Source of the DNA: Aedes albopictus
Taxonomy: Eukaryota > Arthropoda > Insecta > Diptera > Culicidae
DNA length: 64,000 nt
NCBI RefSeq assembly: GCF_035046485.1
Contig: NC_085137.1
Coordinates: 46,245,155-46,309,154 of the forward strand
Reading direction: 5' to 3'
In this document: positions 1 to 12,384 of the stretch, piece after piece
Numbering within the stretch: position 1 is the first letter of the stretch
How the letters are laid out: every line of letters begins with the position of its first letter
Notes under the pieces: generated by a model
Told to the model about the DNA's origin: nothing
Databases searched by the model: none
What the model saw: only the letters and a program-made list of their open reading frames with translations
Translations under genes and position numbers: made by a program

Positions 1-12
1 TTTTGATGCAAA

Positions 13-418
13 CACTGAAATAAATTTTGTTGTTGTTTCCACCGAATCCATGGTAAAATTAAGAACTGTACCAACAATTTTCAACCGAATGCAAAATTCT
101 GTTAATTGTACTGAAACATTGTCAATATTACCATGCGTGAAGTACCATTGACTAAAAACATTCTTGATGTTACTATTTTGATATTGTATTTTTGACCATG
201 TTTATCTAAGACGCGCAACATTCAAGTCTACATGGTCGAAATTACAATGCCCAAATAGTAGAACCAAGAATGTTTTTAGTCAACAGTAATACACGCATGG
301 TAATATTGACAATGTGTCAGTACAATTAACAGAATTTTGCATTCGGTTGAAAATTGTTGGTACAGTTCTTAATTCTACCATGGATTCGGTGGAAACGACA
401 ACAAAATTTATTTCAGTG
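13..418. repeat. Foldback element, near-perfect 406-bp palindrome
   Basis: The left arm (13-201) and right arm (230-418) are inverted copies with few mismatches, separated by a loop of about 28 bases. Outer ends read CACTGAAATAAATTTTGT and its complement. No ORF of note lies inside. It fits a foldback-type non-autonomous element or a recent inverted duplication; the first bases of the window may lie just outside its left end. Confidence 0.85.
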
Positions 419-475
419 AAGGAAAGGAAAGAAAAAAAGTGAATAAGTTGAAACATCAATTTAAAAGTAAAAAGA

Positions 476-594
476 AAATCGCGTTAAGTACTGTTCCTTT
501 GAATTCCACTAAGAATCAAAGGAACAGTACTTAACGCGATTTTTTTTTTTTACTTACGGATAATCCCCTAACAAGCCCAGGTTAATCATCATCA
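476..594 (-). repeat. Hairpin repeat, related to the element at 38282-38657
   Basis: Arms at 476-501 and 517-543 (core CGCGTTAAGTACTGTTCC) form a 26-bp palindrome. After a T-run, the sequence to 594 is the reverse complement of the start of the element at 38282 (GATGATGATTAACCTGGGC). It is therefore a second, inverted member of one dispersed family, shortened and with a different internal hairpin. Confidence 0.75.
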
Positions 595-1797
595 TTAATT
601 TGAAGTCAATAAAATGTTTAAATAAGTAGTAAACCAGATCTCTTAAGAACTGCAGATCCAAGAGATATGGTGGACTAAGTATGTAGAGTGCGATGAGAGG
701 AATACGATTGACGTACTTTATCGTAGAGCCATCTTTAACATATGGACTGGACTGAATACTGAAAGAAATTCTAATATAGGTTCGTCTGTGGATTCGCTTT
801 TTAACCTAACTTATACTTGAATCGAACTTGACCGTTTTCTCATAAGTTGTTATGTATTTCCCCGTGTATTTCAAACTTTAGTCAAACTGGAGCCTCAATA
901 TTGCAATAACGGTTAAGCACGCTGTAATGATTCTTATGTACCTCGTCACCCACTTCATGCAACTACATTAGTGGTCTAATAATACTTAGCGCGCTCGGCA
1001 TAGCTCCATCATGCCGCTCAAAGTGTTGCCACAAATAATGCTTAGTTTGCGAAACCCAGTTATCTGGCTGGTGGGGCATGGGAGCCTAAGCTTCAACTGT
1101 TAATGCAATCAGAGACTACTCAGACCTCGACTCAGACTTAGACTTGGGCGATCCAATATGAAGGGTTATCCAAAACGCTCTGGAGAATTCCCAAAGCGCA
1201 TTCTCATAATGCTAGTAAGCCTAAGATGCCATTAACAGGAGGAAAATGACAAGATAATATAACATTATATGGTTTATGTAATGTAAACCAATACAACATA
1301 ACAAAAGAGAACCATTCCAAAAACATTTAATTAAATGTATAACCAGTAGTGAAACTACAATTAAAAACAATATATTTACGGTACATTTTATTGTTTGAAA
1401 CCATATGTGTACCATACAATGTACGGTTTATTAAAACCCACGTATCAGTATTTATAACAATTCATTTACAATATAATGTATGGTTTTGCAAAAAAATATA
1501 TATGGAGAAAAATATTTTTTTATATTGTTACGATACTTAACCACCCGTATAGTATATTGTAAAAATCTTATTTACAATTTACTGTATTGGGTTCTACATT
1601 ACATTTTATTGTTTTTGTATTTTTATTTTTACAGTGGTGTCTATTGTAAAAATATGGTTTTAAATAGTACTGTTACAATACAACGTTCGGTTTTTCTACT
1701 GTATTTTTTATTCGGGGAGGGTAGTCTATTTCATTGCAAGGCTAAAGTGACCAGATGATCAGAGCTCGAACGCGGGACATTAATTTGGAAAGATGCA
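595..1797. other. Intergenic stretch, no gene seen
   Basis: The first half has ordinary composition and no recognisable coding signal. From about 1220 it becomes very AT-rich with reiterated ATTGTA/TACAAT words. Short ORFs here have low-complexity composition and match nothing I know. Confidence 0.6.
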
Positions 1798-2745
1798 TAC
1801 CCAGGTAACCAATAAGCAGTTTAATTAGAATTAATTCTGCACTATATGCGCCTTTACAGCTGGTCATTTAATGCCACTTAGCCGTATATGCGCCATAAAT
1901 GCTACCTTAATGCAGGTTTTGGCCCAATATACGGCTGTTTAAATGCTAGACCTTCAGGAACTTTATAAACTACTATAAAAATAGTAACGCCCTGAATGTA
2001 ACGCATCGTATGAAACAAACCAAAATAGAAAATACGACCCTCTCACTTCCCTCCACCACTCACACTCTGTCATTTACCATCTCATTCTTTGCTGCATATG
2101 TTTTGGTTGGTGAGTCTAGTCTGTTTTTTGCTGATTTCTACTCTGGCTGCGATTCGATCTCAATACCCGTGAATTGGTTGTGTGTGAAGGAGCTGCTGCG
2201 CTACAGGATAAGCTGAAAATGAAACTGTAAAGTGCGCTGATTTTTGTTCTACTTAAAGTTTGTTGTGATAGAGTTACTTTCCCTCCCAGGTTGCACTATC
2301 TTGCTTTGGGCGAATTTGAACTAGTGAGACGAGCAGTAAGCTTACAATTTATACGATTTTAAACGTGTTTTCCTGACATCGTAATTAATTTGGCATGAGT
2401 ATACTTTTGCTAACTTCATCAGACGGCAATTATGTCGAAGACGTCTATGCAGAGCATGACGACAACACAGAAATAAAATTAACGAAGTGAATTCATCAAA
2501 CATAGCAGGAAGACATTGATTTTCTAGCAGTTTTGTGGCGATAAAATGGCATTCGGGATGCTTAAAAATCGAAACAAAGTGTGCATTTGAAATGCTACAT
2601 AACAGCTTATGGTTTTAATTAGCTTGTTATATGCTAATTTAAGGCGTCCAAGCTGTCGAACTGCTATGCTAGGGCAGCAAGCACAACAAATGCAAATATA
2701 AAACTGATATACTGCTTGTTCAAATGCTTATTGGTTACCTGGGTA
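1798..2745. mobile_element. TIR DNA element, ~0.95 kb, TA-flanked
   Basis: A perfect terminal inverted repeat begins TACCCAGGTAACCAATAAGC at 1798 and ends with its complement at 2745. The TA at each end can be read as a TA target duplication. No transposase ORF is present, so this is a non-autonomous element, probably mobilised by a mariner-like or other TA-targeting enzyme (inference from the TA only). Confidence 0.8.
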
Positions 2746-3669
2746 GTAACGTGAAATCATGATCTTTTTTTTTTGTTGACGAATACGTAACGATTTTTTT
2801 TGTTCTTAGAATACGAAGCACTCATTTCTTCTACCAAGCATATCTTTCTGCGTTGTGAGCTTCGCAGAAGTGGGACAAACTCATAAACATTTTTTCTACA
2901 GTCTTCAAAAGCAACCTGATAATTAAATCTAGCTGTCAAAAATGGTTTTAATATTTCAACTCTCAATTGCTTTCAAAATTAAAATTAAGGTGCTTCGTAC
3001 ATAACTGAAACAAAAATCGTTTATTACAGCATTTTTGGCTGACAAGCATGACGTGAACTCTACAATTTTTTTAGGTTATTATTACCCTCAAATTGCCTGA
3101 AAATGTTAACCAATCTAGCTTCTGCTTGTCCAATTATGTCATTTGCCTACTATTTCCTTAAGTAGCACGGATGCTTCTCTGTCAACATTGATTAACTTAT
3201 TGGATGAATTTAATTTACGAGCGTACTCGTTTGAACTGCCTGCCAGTCAATGAAGGTTTTGATATTCACGAAAAATAACACAGTCAAAATAAATTTCCAA
3301 TAAAAGTTTAGTATACTGGGCTTTGAAAGATTTTAACTTCGGGTAACGAATTCCCTTCAGAGTTTTCATCTGACATAGTTTTCTACCCTGAAGTTTGAAC
3401 TTGAGACAGTTTCGTCTACTACTTTTGTAATTGTACTCTTGTAACTCTCTATTTTCTTCACCGAACTGAAAAAAGATACTGTCTGACTGTGCATAAAAAT
3501 CAACCAAATATTCGATTTTTTTCTTTTAAAATAAAAAAAAAATGCTGGGACTGCTATCGCTCGATAAAAAAAAGCTTTCAATAGATCAAACTTTACTGTA
3601 ACCCACAATGTTCATGTACTTTCTCGCCAAAATCTTTCAGTTTTTGAACTCTGATGTTGAAAGTTCCGT
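2746..3669. other. Intergenic stretch, no gene seen
   Basis: AT-rich sequence with short overlapping ORFs on the minus strand that show no domain or codon bias I recognise. Confidence 0.5.
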
Positions 3670-3759
3670 TAACCTTCTTCGTGCATTAGCTTGCGCGCAC
3701 CTCGCTGACTTAGTGCACGTTTAGGGGTCATAATGACCCTAACACACGAAGAGGGTTAA
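3670..3759. mobile_element. 90-bp palindromic MITE with TTAA ends, copy 1
   Basis: The ends are TTAACCTTCTTCGTG and CACGAAGAGGGTTAA, a 15-bp inverted repeat with one mismatch. An inner palindrome GGGTCATAATGACCC lies near the right end. A second copy lies at 12385-12475, which confirms the boundaries. Confidence 0.75.
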
Positions 3760-6700
3760 TATGTTTGATGTGATTTGTGCTTTGTACAAAACCGGTTTGA
3801 CTATTTTGGCTTTGAAGTTAGTGCAATATTTTGAATGCTTGTTGAATTTTTTCAAACGAGGAACATTTTTACGATTTGAGACGAACGCGTCTGGTCACTT
3901 TATGCAAGGCAGAAGTATCATAACCCTAAGAGACGTCTGAATTCTAAAAAAACTAATGGCGCTGTAGTTAATCAACTATCGTGAGATAGTTATTTTTTTT
4001 TCTTCCAATGCGCAAATGGAGTAGATCCTCCCAGTGTATTAGTTGGACTATTGTGACAAAGTATGTAGAGTAAATATTTTGTTTTCATAACAAAAAGGTT
4101 TACGTTTTCCTTTTTCGGTACTGTCGCTGATAGAATTACAGATTCTGTGGGAAAGGCTTCGTTGGTCGGGCGGCTTTTGTTGACCCACAAAGCTATTTTA
4201 TTGCGTTATCTTTCGGCTCTCATAAAATAAACTACAGGTAGAATAAATAAAACGAAATCCTTAAAAAAAATATGGTTCATGTTAATGATGAATGATCAAA
4301 AAATTATTGCTTCACAATGAACTTACTTATATACTGAATACCGTAACATTACATAATGATTACATAAAAAGAAGAACATGAGTTCCTAACACATAATCAT
4401 CTTAAAAAACTAAAATTTTGCGTTCAATTGATGCCTGCTGCACTAATCAGAAAATGTCCCTAGAGAAATAACAGTTTATCGGAGCGAGCTACGCTGCCGT
4501 CAAATGCACGCTTGTACATAAAAGCATTAACCAACTGGTTCACTAGTGATCAGTAATCAAACGAGCAGCAGTTTTCGTGACAAATATGACTCACAGTACT
4601 CGTAATCTAGAAAGGATCCAAATTGATCAAGTAAAATAGAAAACATTTGAAGCCGTGTGAATTTTGCGTGGGCGCAGATTTTGAAGTCAAATAAAGGTTA
4701 TAAAGAATCGTGCAATTGAAAAGATTTCGTGGATCCGTCTGCTTTAATGCAGTTGTTGTTTTCTGGGATGAACCTGCCTATGGCAGAAAATCCCTGAATA
4801 AAGAAAAAAACAATGTTGTTTTGTGCACATAGAACAGTTGAGATCTGCTTACACAAAATGTTTTTTGTTGAGGTTATAATCCCCTGCGTTAAATTATCAA
4901 AAAGAAATATTTTCATTTATTAGATGACCCAAGTAACACAACTTGTTATATAATTGTTAAAATTGTACGTTTCGAACATAATCTATTGTATTTTTCTTGC
5001 ATATATTACGTTATATCACACACCTGTATAATCAAAACAGCGCAAAAAATGGCGGCTTATAAAACATGTTACAAGTTATATAAGATGTATTCTGATACAC
5101 TTGTCATACTGATAATATCGTCCACAATAGCTTCCACATGACAAACAATTAATAAATTATTGCAATTATGTTATTCGTATGTACTGGAAACTTGCAAAAT
5201 ACTCTTGAAAAACAATAACATTATTTGGTTGGAATTAAGCTAGTTCAAGCTTAATCAACTTGTAGAAAATACTTATATAACATAACATATGTTTAAGTTA
5301 TACCTGAGTTAATTTATGGTGATATATGTGTCACAGAAAATCTTTTTGTACTAGACTAAGAGACATAATAAATATATGTGAAGCGTGGGAACTGTCAGAT
5401 AAAAAAAAAACAAATTGTAAAATAACCTGCATATTCTGACTGAATTTACCATACTCAATATGAAATTATTTCCAAATGATGGTCTCGATCGTTAAGTTTT
5501 CGGATGACAAAATCTGAATTGCGTGGGCTATACTTATACACAGAGGTGGTAGTCGTGAATCACCTGCCAGTGAAGATTTATTGTGAAACTTCTTATTTTA
5601 CTCATGCATAATTTGAGCGCCTCTGAATTGAATAAAAATATGAAATGAATCAACCAAATAATGCTGCTTGGAAGATTTTTTCTAATCTATAATAAAAAAA
5701 ACAATATGGCAGTCCCTTCCTGAAGCTAACAGCGCCGGTCAAAAATATTGAGAATTATTCAGTTTCAAATTAAATTGTATTTGACGCCATAAGTGTTTAT
5801 TAATTTATGGCTCAGGTAAAATTATAGTATGTTCAATAAGAAAAAGGAAGTTTTGTTCAAAGTTATTAATAAAGCAAGCAAACGAATAATGTCAACTCCT
5901 TTGATTTACCCGCACGACTTCATATTTTTAGCTGGTACTGTAATCTGTAACCGTTTTCTGATGAATAAAAATATTTTTTCATCAATTGATTAGAAATGTC
6001 AAATTAACGTAAAAATAACTCTTATAGAACAACTCAAAAATAAATAATAGTTGATGTTTGAACAAAGCTTATGATGCGTCTCCAGAGCTTCTTTCCTACA
6101 CATTCACATATAAGTTATTATATTATTTTGCAGCAATCATTACAACGCCAAAATAACTGAAATATAACTTATTTTTGACGACGCTTTTAGTCTATCAAAA
6201 CGTCAAAATGTTGTTGTCAATAATCAAGCGGTTCGTTCTTCGGATGGTCCAGTGCTACGGTGAAGTTTTGTATTTTCCGTGAAATTGCAGATGCGGATTT
6301 CGTAGGTTCGGTATAATCCACCAAATATGAATTCGCAAGTTCATACATAGACACCAACATTGCATGGTGAAGTAAGGAGTGCTTGCCCAACCAAAACATA
6401 TCTCCGTATGTGGATCACCAATGCCATGAATAACGACGTATATGTTACATGTTAGCTCTAGCTTCCACAGTTATCAGTGCAGAGCCTAATAATTCCTCGA
6501 ATCTGAAGTGAAAAAATAATAGATACACTACACTACTGGAGTGGAATGTTTCTTAGGCACACGACTATGACATGTTTAGATTCGGTCATTAAAGTTGCGA
6601 AGTGTCAAAACGAAAACATTGTTGGCTCTACTGATTAACTTGGTGTCTGATGTTTCAGAAATGTTTTATCATTGTATAACCCACAGATTTCATACGCTAA

Positions 6701-7172
6701 TGAAGCCGATGAGCAAAGTCATACATTTTTTGTTGTTTGTAATCGAGAAACACAATTAGAGCTTATCTAAAGCAAACATTGTTTTGAAATTCACTTATAA
6801 TACATTAATAATACTTCTTCAATAATTTTGATTTCCAAAGATGTTTTCTGTGTTACTTGGGGATTTATGATAAGTTTCGTGGATTTACCAAAATAACGAG
6901 GTAATCAGATATATAACTTTTACTTTTATGAGTCATTTTTTCATGAACTTTAATATTTTGCACCTTATTTCTTTATTCAACGGACTGAACAAACTGTCTT
7001 GTGTGAAATAAGCATAATAGATGGCTGAAATATTTAATATGAAAATGTTGTAATCTGTACTCAGTTTCGAAGTAAAATTGAAATACTCATCAACCGAATC
7101 GTGAATGATCGTGAGTTCCGTTCTACGACGAAAAATAAAATGAAGCGTGACCAGATTTCCATTGCATCAGTT
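3760..7172. other. Long AT-rich intergenic stretch, no gene seen
   Basis: About 3.4 kb of AT-rich sequence. ORFs are all short and unremarkable. I see no RNA gene, no clear TIR pair and no tandem array, so it may be ancient unrecognisable repeat or unique intergenic DNA. Confidence 0.5.
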
Positions 7173-7842
7173 AAAAAAAGAATAGTCCACAGCGTGTCCG
7201 GATGACCGCACCCTTATAATTGTCTCTTGGCGACAAAAAAAGAATAGTCCACAGCGTGTCCGGATGACCGCACCTCAGTCCACAGCGCGTCCGGATGACC
7301 GTACCCTTATAATTGTCTCTTGGCGACAAAAAAAAGAATAGTCCACAGCGTGTCCGGATGACCGCACCTCAGTCCACAGCGTGTCCGGATGACCGCACCC
7401 TTATAATTGTCTCTTGGCGACAAAAAAAGAATAGTCCATAGCGTGTCCGGATGACCGCACCCTTATAATTGTCTCTTGGCGACAAAAAAAAAAAGAATAG
7501 TCCACAGCGTGTCCGGATGACCGCACCTCAGTCCACAGCGCGTCCGGATGACCGCACCCTTATAATTGTCTCTTGGCGACAAATAAAAGAATAGTCCACA
7601 GCGTGTCCGGATGACCGCACCCTTATAATTGTCTCTTGGCGACAAAAAAAAGAATAGTCCACAGCGTGTCCGGATGACCGCACCCTTATAATTGCCTCTT
7701 GGCGACAATAAAAAAAGAATAGTCCACAGCGTGTCCCGATGACCGCACCCTTATAATTGTCTCTTGGCGACAACAAAAGAATAGTCCACAGCGTGTCCGG
7801 ATGACCGCACCTTAGTCCACAGCGCGTCCGGATGACCGCACC
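7173..7842. repeat. Compound minisatellite (about 62-bp unit, with 31-bp half-units)
   Basis: Thirteen copies of the core GTCCACAGCGTGTCCGGATG lie here. Eight are followed by a second module containing TTATAATTGTCTCTTGGCGA and a variable A-run; five cores occur as an extra 31-bp module directly joined to another core. Copies differ at only a few positions (for example cgtgtcc/cgcgtcc), so the array is recent or homogenised. Minus-strand ORFs across it are repeat translations, not genes. Confidence 0.92.
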
Positions 7843-7949
7843 GCCATATGCGTGCATGCCTCCATTTAGGCGCATGTAAAATGTACGCATATCGCCTCCA
7901 CTTTATCATCTTAAGCAACATTTTATACGATCACTGGTTGACTGGGAAT

Positions 7950-8439
7950 TGGGGTGGCCCACACTTATATGAAAAACAAAAATTTCGAAAAATACCAAGT
8001 CTTACCTCCTAAATCAGTTGTTTTGGACTCCCAGAAGCTACGTTCAAAATTTGAGCTAAATCGGTTGAGCCTAAGGGGGCGCTCAAAACGCTTGAAGTTT
8101 GTATGGGAAAACTTGGCCAAATGTATGCAGAAATTTTAAGTTTTCGAATTTTGCCGCTAGGTGGCGCTGTAAGCGTTCAATAATCAAACCCTTTGGTATT
8201 ATTGTAGGTGACTATATGCCAGAGAACTTTGTCGAAGACCGCGAAGTGATCCGACGGCTGTGAAAAAAGTTATACCCTAGGCAAAGTGAGGTAAAGTATT
8301 GAGATTTCATTATTGATATTATTCCTTTACATGTATTAGAAAAATAACAATAAAGTTTATCCTCACTTTTCCTAGGGTATAACTTTTTTCACAGACGTTT
8401 TTCGAAATTTTTGTTTTTCATATAAGTGTGGGCCACCTT
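7950..8439. mobile_element. TIR element with 9-bp target duplication
   Basis: Inverted ends share GGTGGCCCACACTTATATGA and continue for about 40 bp. The element is flanked by ACTGGGAAT at 7941-7949 and 8440-8448, a perfect 9-bp direct repeat. A second internal inverted pair (TATACCCTAG around 8270 and CTAGGGTATA around 8373) makes it strongly self-complementary. There is no transposase. Long TIRs plus a 9-bp duplication resemble Mutator-like elements, but the superfamily is an inference. Confidence 0.85.
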
Positions 8440-8609
8440 ACTGGGAATACATTCCAAGTTTTAATTCTTATCCGTTGTTTCGCGCTAAAAGTCGTTGCCA
8501 CTGAATCAGTTCGAAAACTTTCATTTTCGGTTTCGGTAACGTTTTTTTTTTTGGGTTTCGGAAACAGTAGGTTGTTGGCCTAAGGTCCCCTATCCACCGT
8601 GGTGGGGCC

Positions 8610-8875
8610 GCCACCTTAGGTATTGCTTCCGGTGGAGGAGCATTTCATACTCTGCCGCTGGATGCAAGAACAGACGCTGTTTGAGCCGCACCTCCTTGGT
8701 GAACAGACGCTCGGGACGTACCTCATCAATCTAGCTGAAGTCAGAAAGACAACAGTGCCCAGGCTGAACTACCGGCTAAGCACACAACTCTTAGCTGGCG
8801 GTCTTTGTCAACGCTTGACCCGTGGAAGCATGAGGTAGGAACTTGTGAGGACCAGAGCTCTGTTCGAGTTTATGC
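8610..8875 (-). mobile_element. Fragment of RTE-like non-LTR element, 5' region
   Basis: This segment is the reverse complement of about 22795-23050, the region just upstream of the endonuclease of the RTE-like element there. Shared landmarks are the CACGGGTC/GACCCGTG block, the GGAGGTGCGGCTCAAACAGC block and the CTGGATGC block. Only the 5' region is present; no endonuclease or reverse transcriptase follows. The apparent short ORF is a by-product. Confidence 0.75.
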
Positions 8876-10160
8876 TAGGAATGGCTGTTTCTATCTCCTG
8901 CAATGATGGAGCTTCGCTGTTGACATGCGACATGGGTTATGCACATTCTCTTCTCGAGGCCGAATAGCGCTGACGGACTACCGCTTTGGCTCCTCGTGTT
9001 TTCACTCGCTCTAACGCGGCTTAATATTAATCCTTCGTTCCTCTGTCTTCCTCCAGGTGTCATCTGTGATACACCTGTGTGCTGTGTGCGTAGCTCATCC
9101 AAGTAACTGTTATTCTCACCGGTGGCGATGAAGGCGTTCTTGATGGCGCTTTACTGATCTTCTATGCTTCTACCTTCCGGAATATCCGATTCCCCGGCTC
9201 CTGGACGAAGGACCTTTCCACTGCAGCGTCTTCCAGTCGGCGTGTGTTGGAATATTCAGAAAAATGGTCAAGTAAGTTCATCCAAGCTCATGGTCCATTT
9301 TACAGCCAAAAAAGGACAATAAGTTATACCAAATAAAACAATCATGTCTGATTTCCGTTGAACATAAAAGATTCGTTTTGTTTATTTTCGACGCTACTGT
9401 ATCTCCACTGCCCCCGATCACATGCCTATCGGCCCATTTCCACCTTGGTTATGTAACAAGTAACATGCGTTGCCGTAAACACTACCACCTCCACCGCCAG
9501 TAGGTACTGCCACTCGTCGTCAATGAAACCGATCGCGATTGTCGAAAGGAATTTTTATGTACTGCTCAATAACAAATAGGAGGCGCATAGTCTCCGCTCC
9601 GAACTCGTCGATCACATGGTTTCGATCTCGTTTGGCGGCTTCTGACTTCATCCAGTTGTTCGAAGTCTGGCGGTGGCAGCGGCGGCGGCTAATAACACGC
9701 ATTCAACCGAAAAAACGTGATCAACTCTCCGACCAAAAGCGAGAGTGCTCCGATCCGAGTCAGACAGAGAAAACGAGATTAATCTCCCCCTACAGTTAGC
9801 AACCACAGTCGAGTCACTGCAGTGTGGCCGGTAGCAGATCACGAGATCACCACCATCGTCGTCGGTCACCTCCTCCAAGAATCTTGCCCCGCTCATTGAC
9901 GCTGTGCTGTGATGCTGCTGGCTGCTACCAGCAGCCACCTGTCTCGCTTTGACCGTATGGCAGCAGCACAGACTACTGGGTACCTACTGGAACTGGAGTG
10001 GCAGTCAGTGGGTCATTCAGCCATCGACAAGGCATGGAACATGCGTTCGTATGTACTACTATCTATACTTGTTGGTGACGTGAGTTGCAGTCAATGAAAT
10101 CGAGCAACTCATTGAAAAACACACCTTCGGCACTGGCGTCATTGTCGCCGACGTCGTCAT
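8876..10160. other. Intergenic stretch of higher GC, no gene assigned
   Basis: More GC-rich than its surroundings, with GTCGTC/GGTGGC trinucleotide-rich patches around 9670 and 9850. The longest ORF is on the minus strand at 9648-9938 (96 codons), with an alanine run near its C terminus. I recognise no domain. It could be single-copy DNA or part of a regulatory region, but nothing proves either. Confidence 0.4.
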
Positions 10161-10164
10161 CATC

Positions 10165-10321
10165 ATTATGGTCTGCTTTTTGCCTTTCTCGTACACTAAG
10201 TGTACTGGAAAGGCTATATGTTCACTCCAAAAACGACTTTTTGATAGAAGGCCCGGAGGGTCAAGTCACATATACCAATCAACTCAGCTCGACGAACTGA
10301 GGTGATGTCTGTGTGTGTGTA

Positions 10322-10353
<32 letters not shown>

Positions 10354-10500
10354 CAAAAAAACTCACATCAATTTTTGGCAGTAAACCTCAACCGATTTTA
10401 ATGACCGACGGTTCATTCGACGCGGAATCTGGTCCCATTGTTTCCTATTGAAAATGGTTCGGATCGGTCCAGCCGTTCCGGAGTTATGGCCATTTACGTG
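10165..10500. repeat. Dispersed mosquito repeat with (GT)n microsatellite
   Basis: It begins near GCCTTTCTCGTACACTAAGT, contains the small palindrome ACACTAAGTGTA, and leads into a GT-repeat at 10311-10352 with two A interruptions. From memory this start and the GT tract recur widely in Aedes genomes; that is recollection, not a search. It joins directly to the tandem array that follows. Confidence 0.6.
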
Positions 10501-11960
10501 TTCTGGACCAGTACCCTTGATAGGGCCCATACATAAAAATGTAACAAACACATGCGACACATCAAACTGCGACATTTTGGATAACCTGATGAACAGTCAG
10601 CAAAAAAATAGTCTCAGACCATATCCGGAGCCGGTTCCGGGAGTCCCGCCGGAAGTGACCAAATATAAAAGTGAACCAAGTCCATGCATGCGATATATCA
10701 AAGCGCGACTTTTTTGATAACCCAATGAAAGGTTGGCATAAAAAAAGACTATGACCATATCTGAACCGGTAGTGTATCGGAACCGATTCCGGATGTCCCG
10801 CTAGAAGTGGTCAAATATAAAAGTGATCCAAACCCATGCATGCGACACATCAAACTACGGCATTTTGGATAACCTGATGAGCAATTAGCAAGAAAACAGT
10901 CTCAGACCATATCTGAACCGATAGTGTTTCAGAACCGGTTCCGGGTGTTCCGCCGGAAGTGGCCGTATATAAAAGTTGACAAAACTTTTGCATGCGGCAC
11001 ATTAAATCACGGGTTTTTCGACAACTTGATAACCGGTTATTGAGGAAGTAGACTAAGACCACATTATGGACTGTCAGTAGTGCCGAAACTAGTTCCGGGT
11101 TTCCCTCCGAAAGCGGCTAAATATGAAATTGAACTAAACCCATGGCTTTTTAGATAACCTAATAAACTTTAGCAAGCAAATAGGCTCAGACTATTTAAGA
11201 GACTATCGGTAGTGTTCCGCAACTGGTTCCAGGCCGGAAGTGACACCAAACCCATGCATGAGATACCTCAAATCACGGCTTTTTAGCTAACATGATGATC
11301 AATTGCAAGAAAATAGACGCAAGCCATATCAGTGTGTTACGGAACCGACTACGGGTGTTCCGCCAGAAATGGTCAAATGTAAAAGAGAACCAATACATGC
11401 AACATATCAATGACTTATTCAGTAACAAGATAAACGGTTAACCAACAAATAATCTCAGACCATATTTGGGAGAACCGGTACTGTTCCAGAACTGGTGCCA
11501 AGACGAGTAACGCGTCGGAAGTGGTGAAATATAGAAGGGAACTAAACCATAGCGGCGTTTTTGATAATCAGATGAACAGTCAACAAGTAAATAGTCTCAG
11601 GCCACATCTATAACTTGTAATAATATTTCGGAATCGGTTGCGGGTGTTCCATCGGAAGTGATTTAATAGAAGTGAACCAAAACCATGCATGCGATACATA
11701 AAATTGCGGCTTTTTCAAAAATTTTCCGAACGGTTAGCAAGAAAATAGCCTCAAATCACATTAATTTTCGGCTTTTCAGGTAACGTGATGAACAGTTGAC
11801 AAAAACATAGTCAAGACCATATTTGAGACAACCGGAATCGGTTCCAGGTGTCCCGCCGGAAATGGTCAAACGTAAAATTTAACAAAACCCATGCAAGCTG
11901 CACATCAAATAGCGGAATTATAAAAGTGAACAAAATAAATGTCAAAGCAATAAATCAAAT
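10500..11960. repeat. Degenerate tandem array, period about 135-155 bp, roughly nine or ten units
   Basis: Each unit carries in order ATGCATGCGACACATCAAA, then TTTTTGATAACC, an AGTCTCAGACCATAT-like block, an ACCGGTTCCGGGTGTTCCG-like block and GAAGTGGTCAAATATAAAAG. Units start near 10548, 10683, 10836, 10990, 11255 and 11685, with more decayed ones between. Divergence is high, so it is old. A similar motif order occurs in the pair of units at 57133-57430. Confidence 0.8.
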
Positions 11961-12384
11961 TGTGGCTTTTTTGATAGCATGTAAACGTTGGGTAAGATTA
12001 TAAGTGAAGAAATGGTCAAAGTCTTCATATATGCAAGAGAACGAAATCGTGACCAAAGCAATCTCTTCAAATCACACCATTTCAGATTCCTGCGGTCTAA
12101 ATGTATAGTAGGATGGATCAACGTTTTATGAAAAAATATACCTTATACAGTTTTTCAATCTTCAATCTCCTTATGCTTCTAAAATTACTGCTCACGATTT
12201 GGGTGCGGCTGGTTGAGCCCTCACTCTTCTCATTGCGATTGAAATTTGAATGGAAAATTTACATTTTCTGCATTTTTCTCGTAGGAACATGAATCGTGTT
12301 ACCAATGATAATAAAATATAGCCTAAAGTGTGCTGAAATAAACATTGGCGAAGATCACAAAGTGGCTTGTGATTGTGAATAAAG
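11961..12384. other. Intergenic stretch, no gene seen
   Basis: The tandem array fades out and is followed by AT-rich sequence with short ORFs that I cannot assign. Confidence 0.4.

Noticed and set aside
1221..1758. Cluster of small AT-rich ORFs
   Set aside because: Low-complexity translation on both strands; no conserved features.
7173..7842. CRISPR-like alternation of repeats and spacers
   Set aside because: The spacers are themselves repeated and the genome is eukaryotic.
7463..7890. Minus-strand ORFs with a repeated RTRCGL motif
   Set aside because: They are read-through of the minisatellite; unit length and A-run changes shift the frame, so no constant protein is kept.
7954..8139. Short plus-strand ORF
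   Set aside because: It lies within the 490-bp TIR element and starts in the terminal repeat.
8623..8838. 71-codon ORF repeated at 22828-23034 on the other strand
   Set aside because: It is antisense to the 5' region of the RTE-like element; similarity between the two reflects DNA homology of the element.
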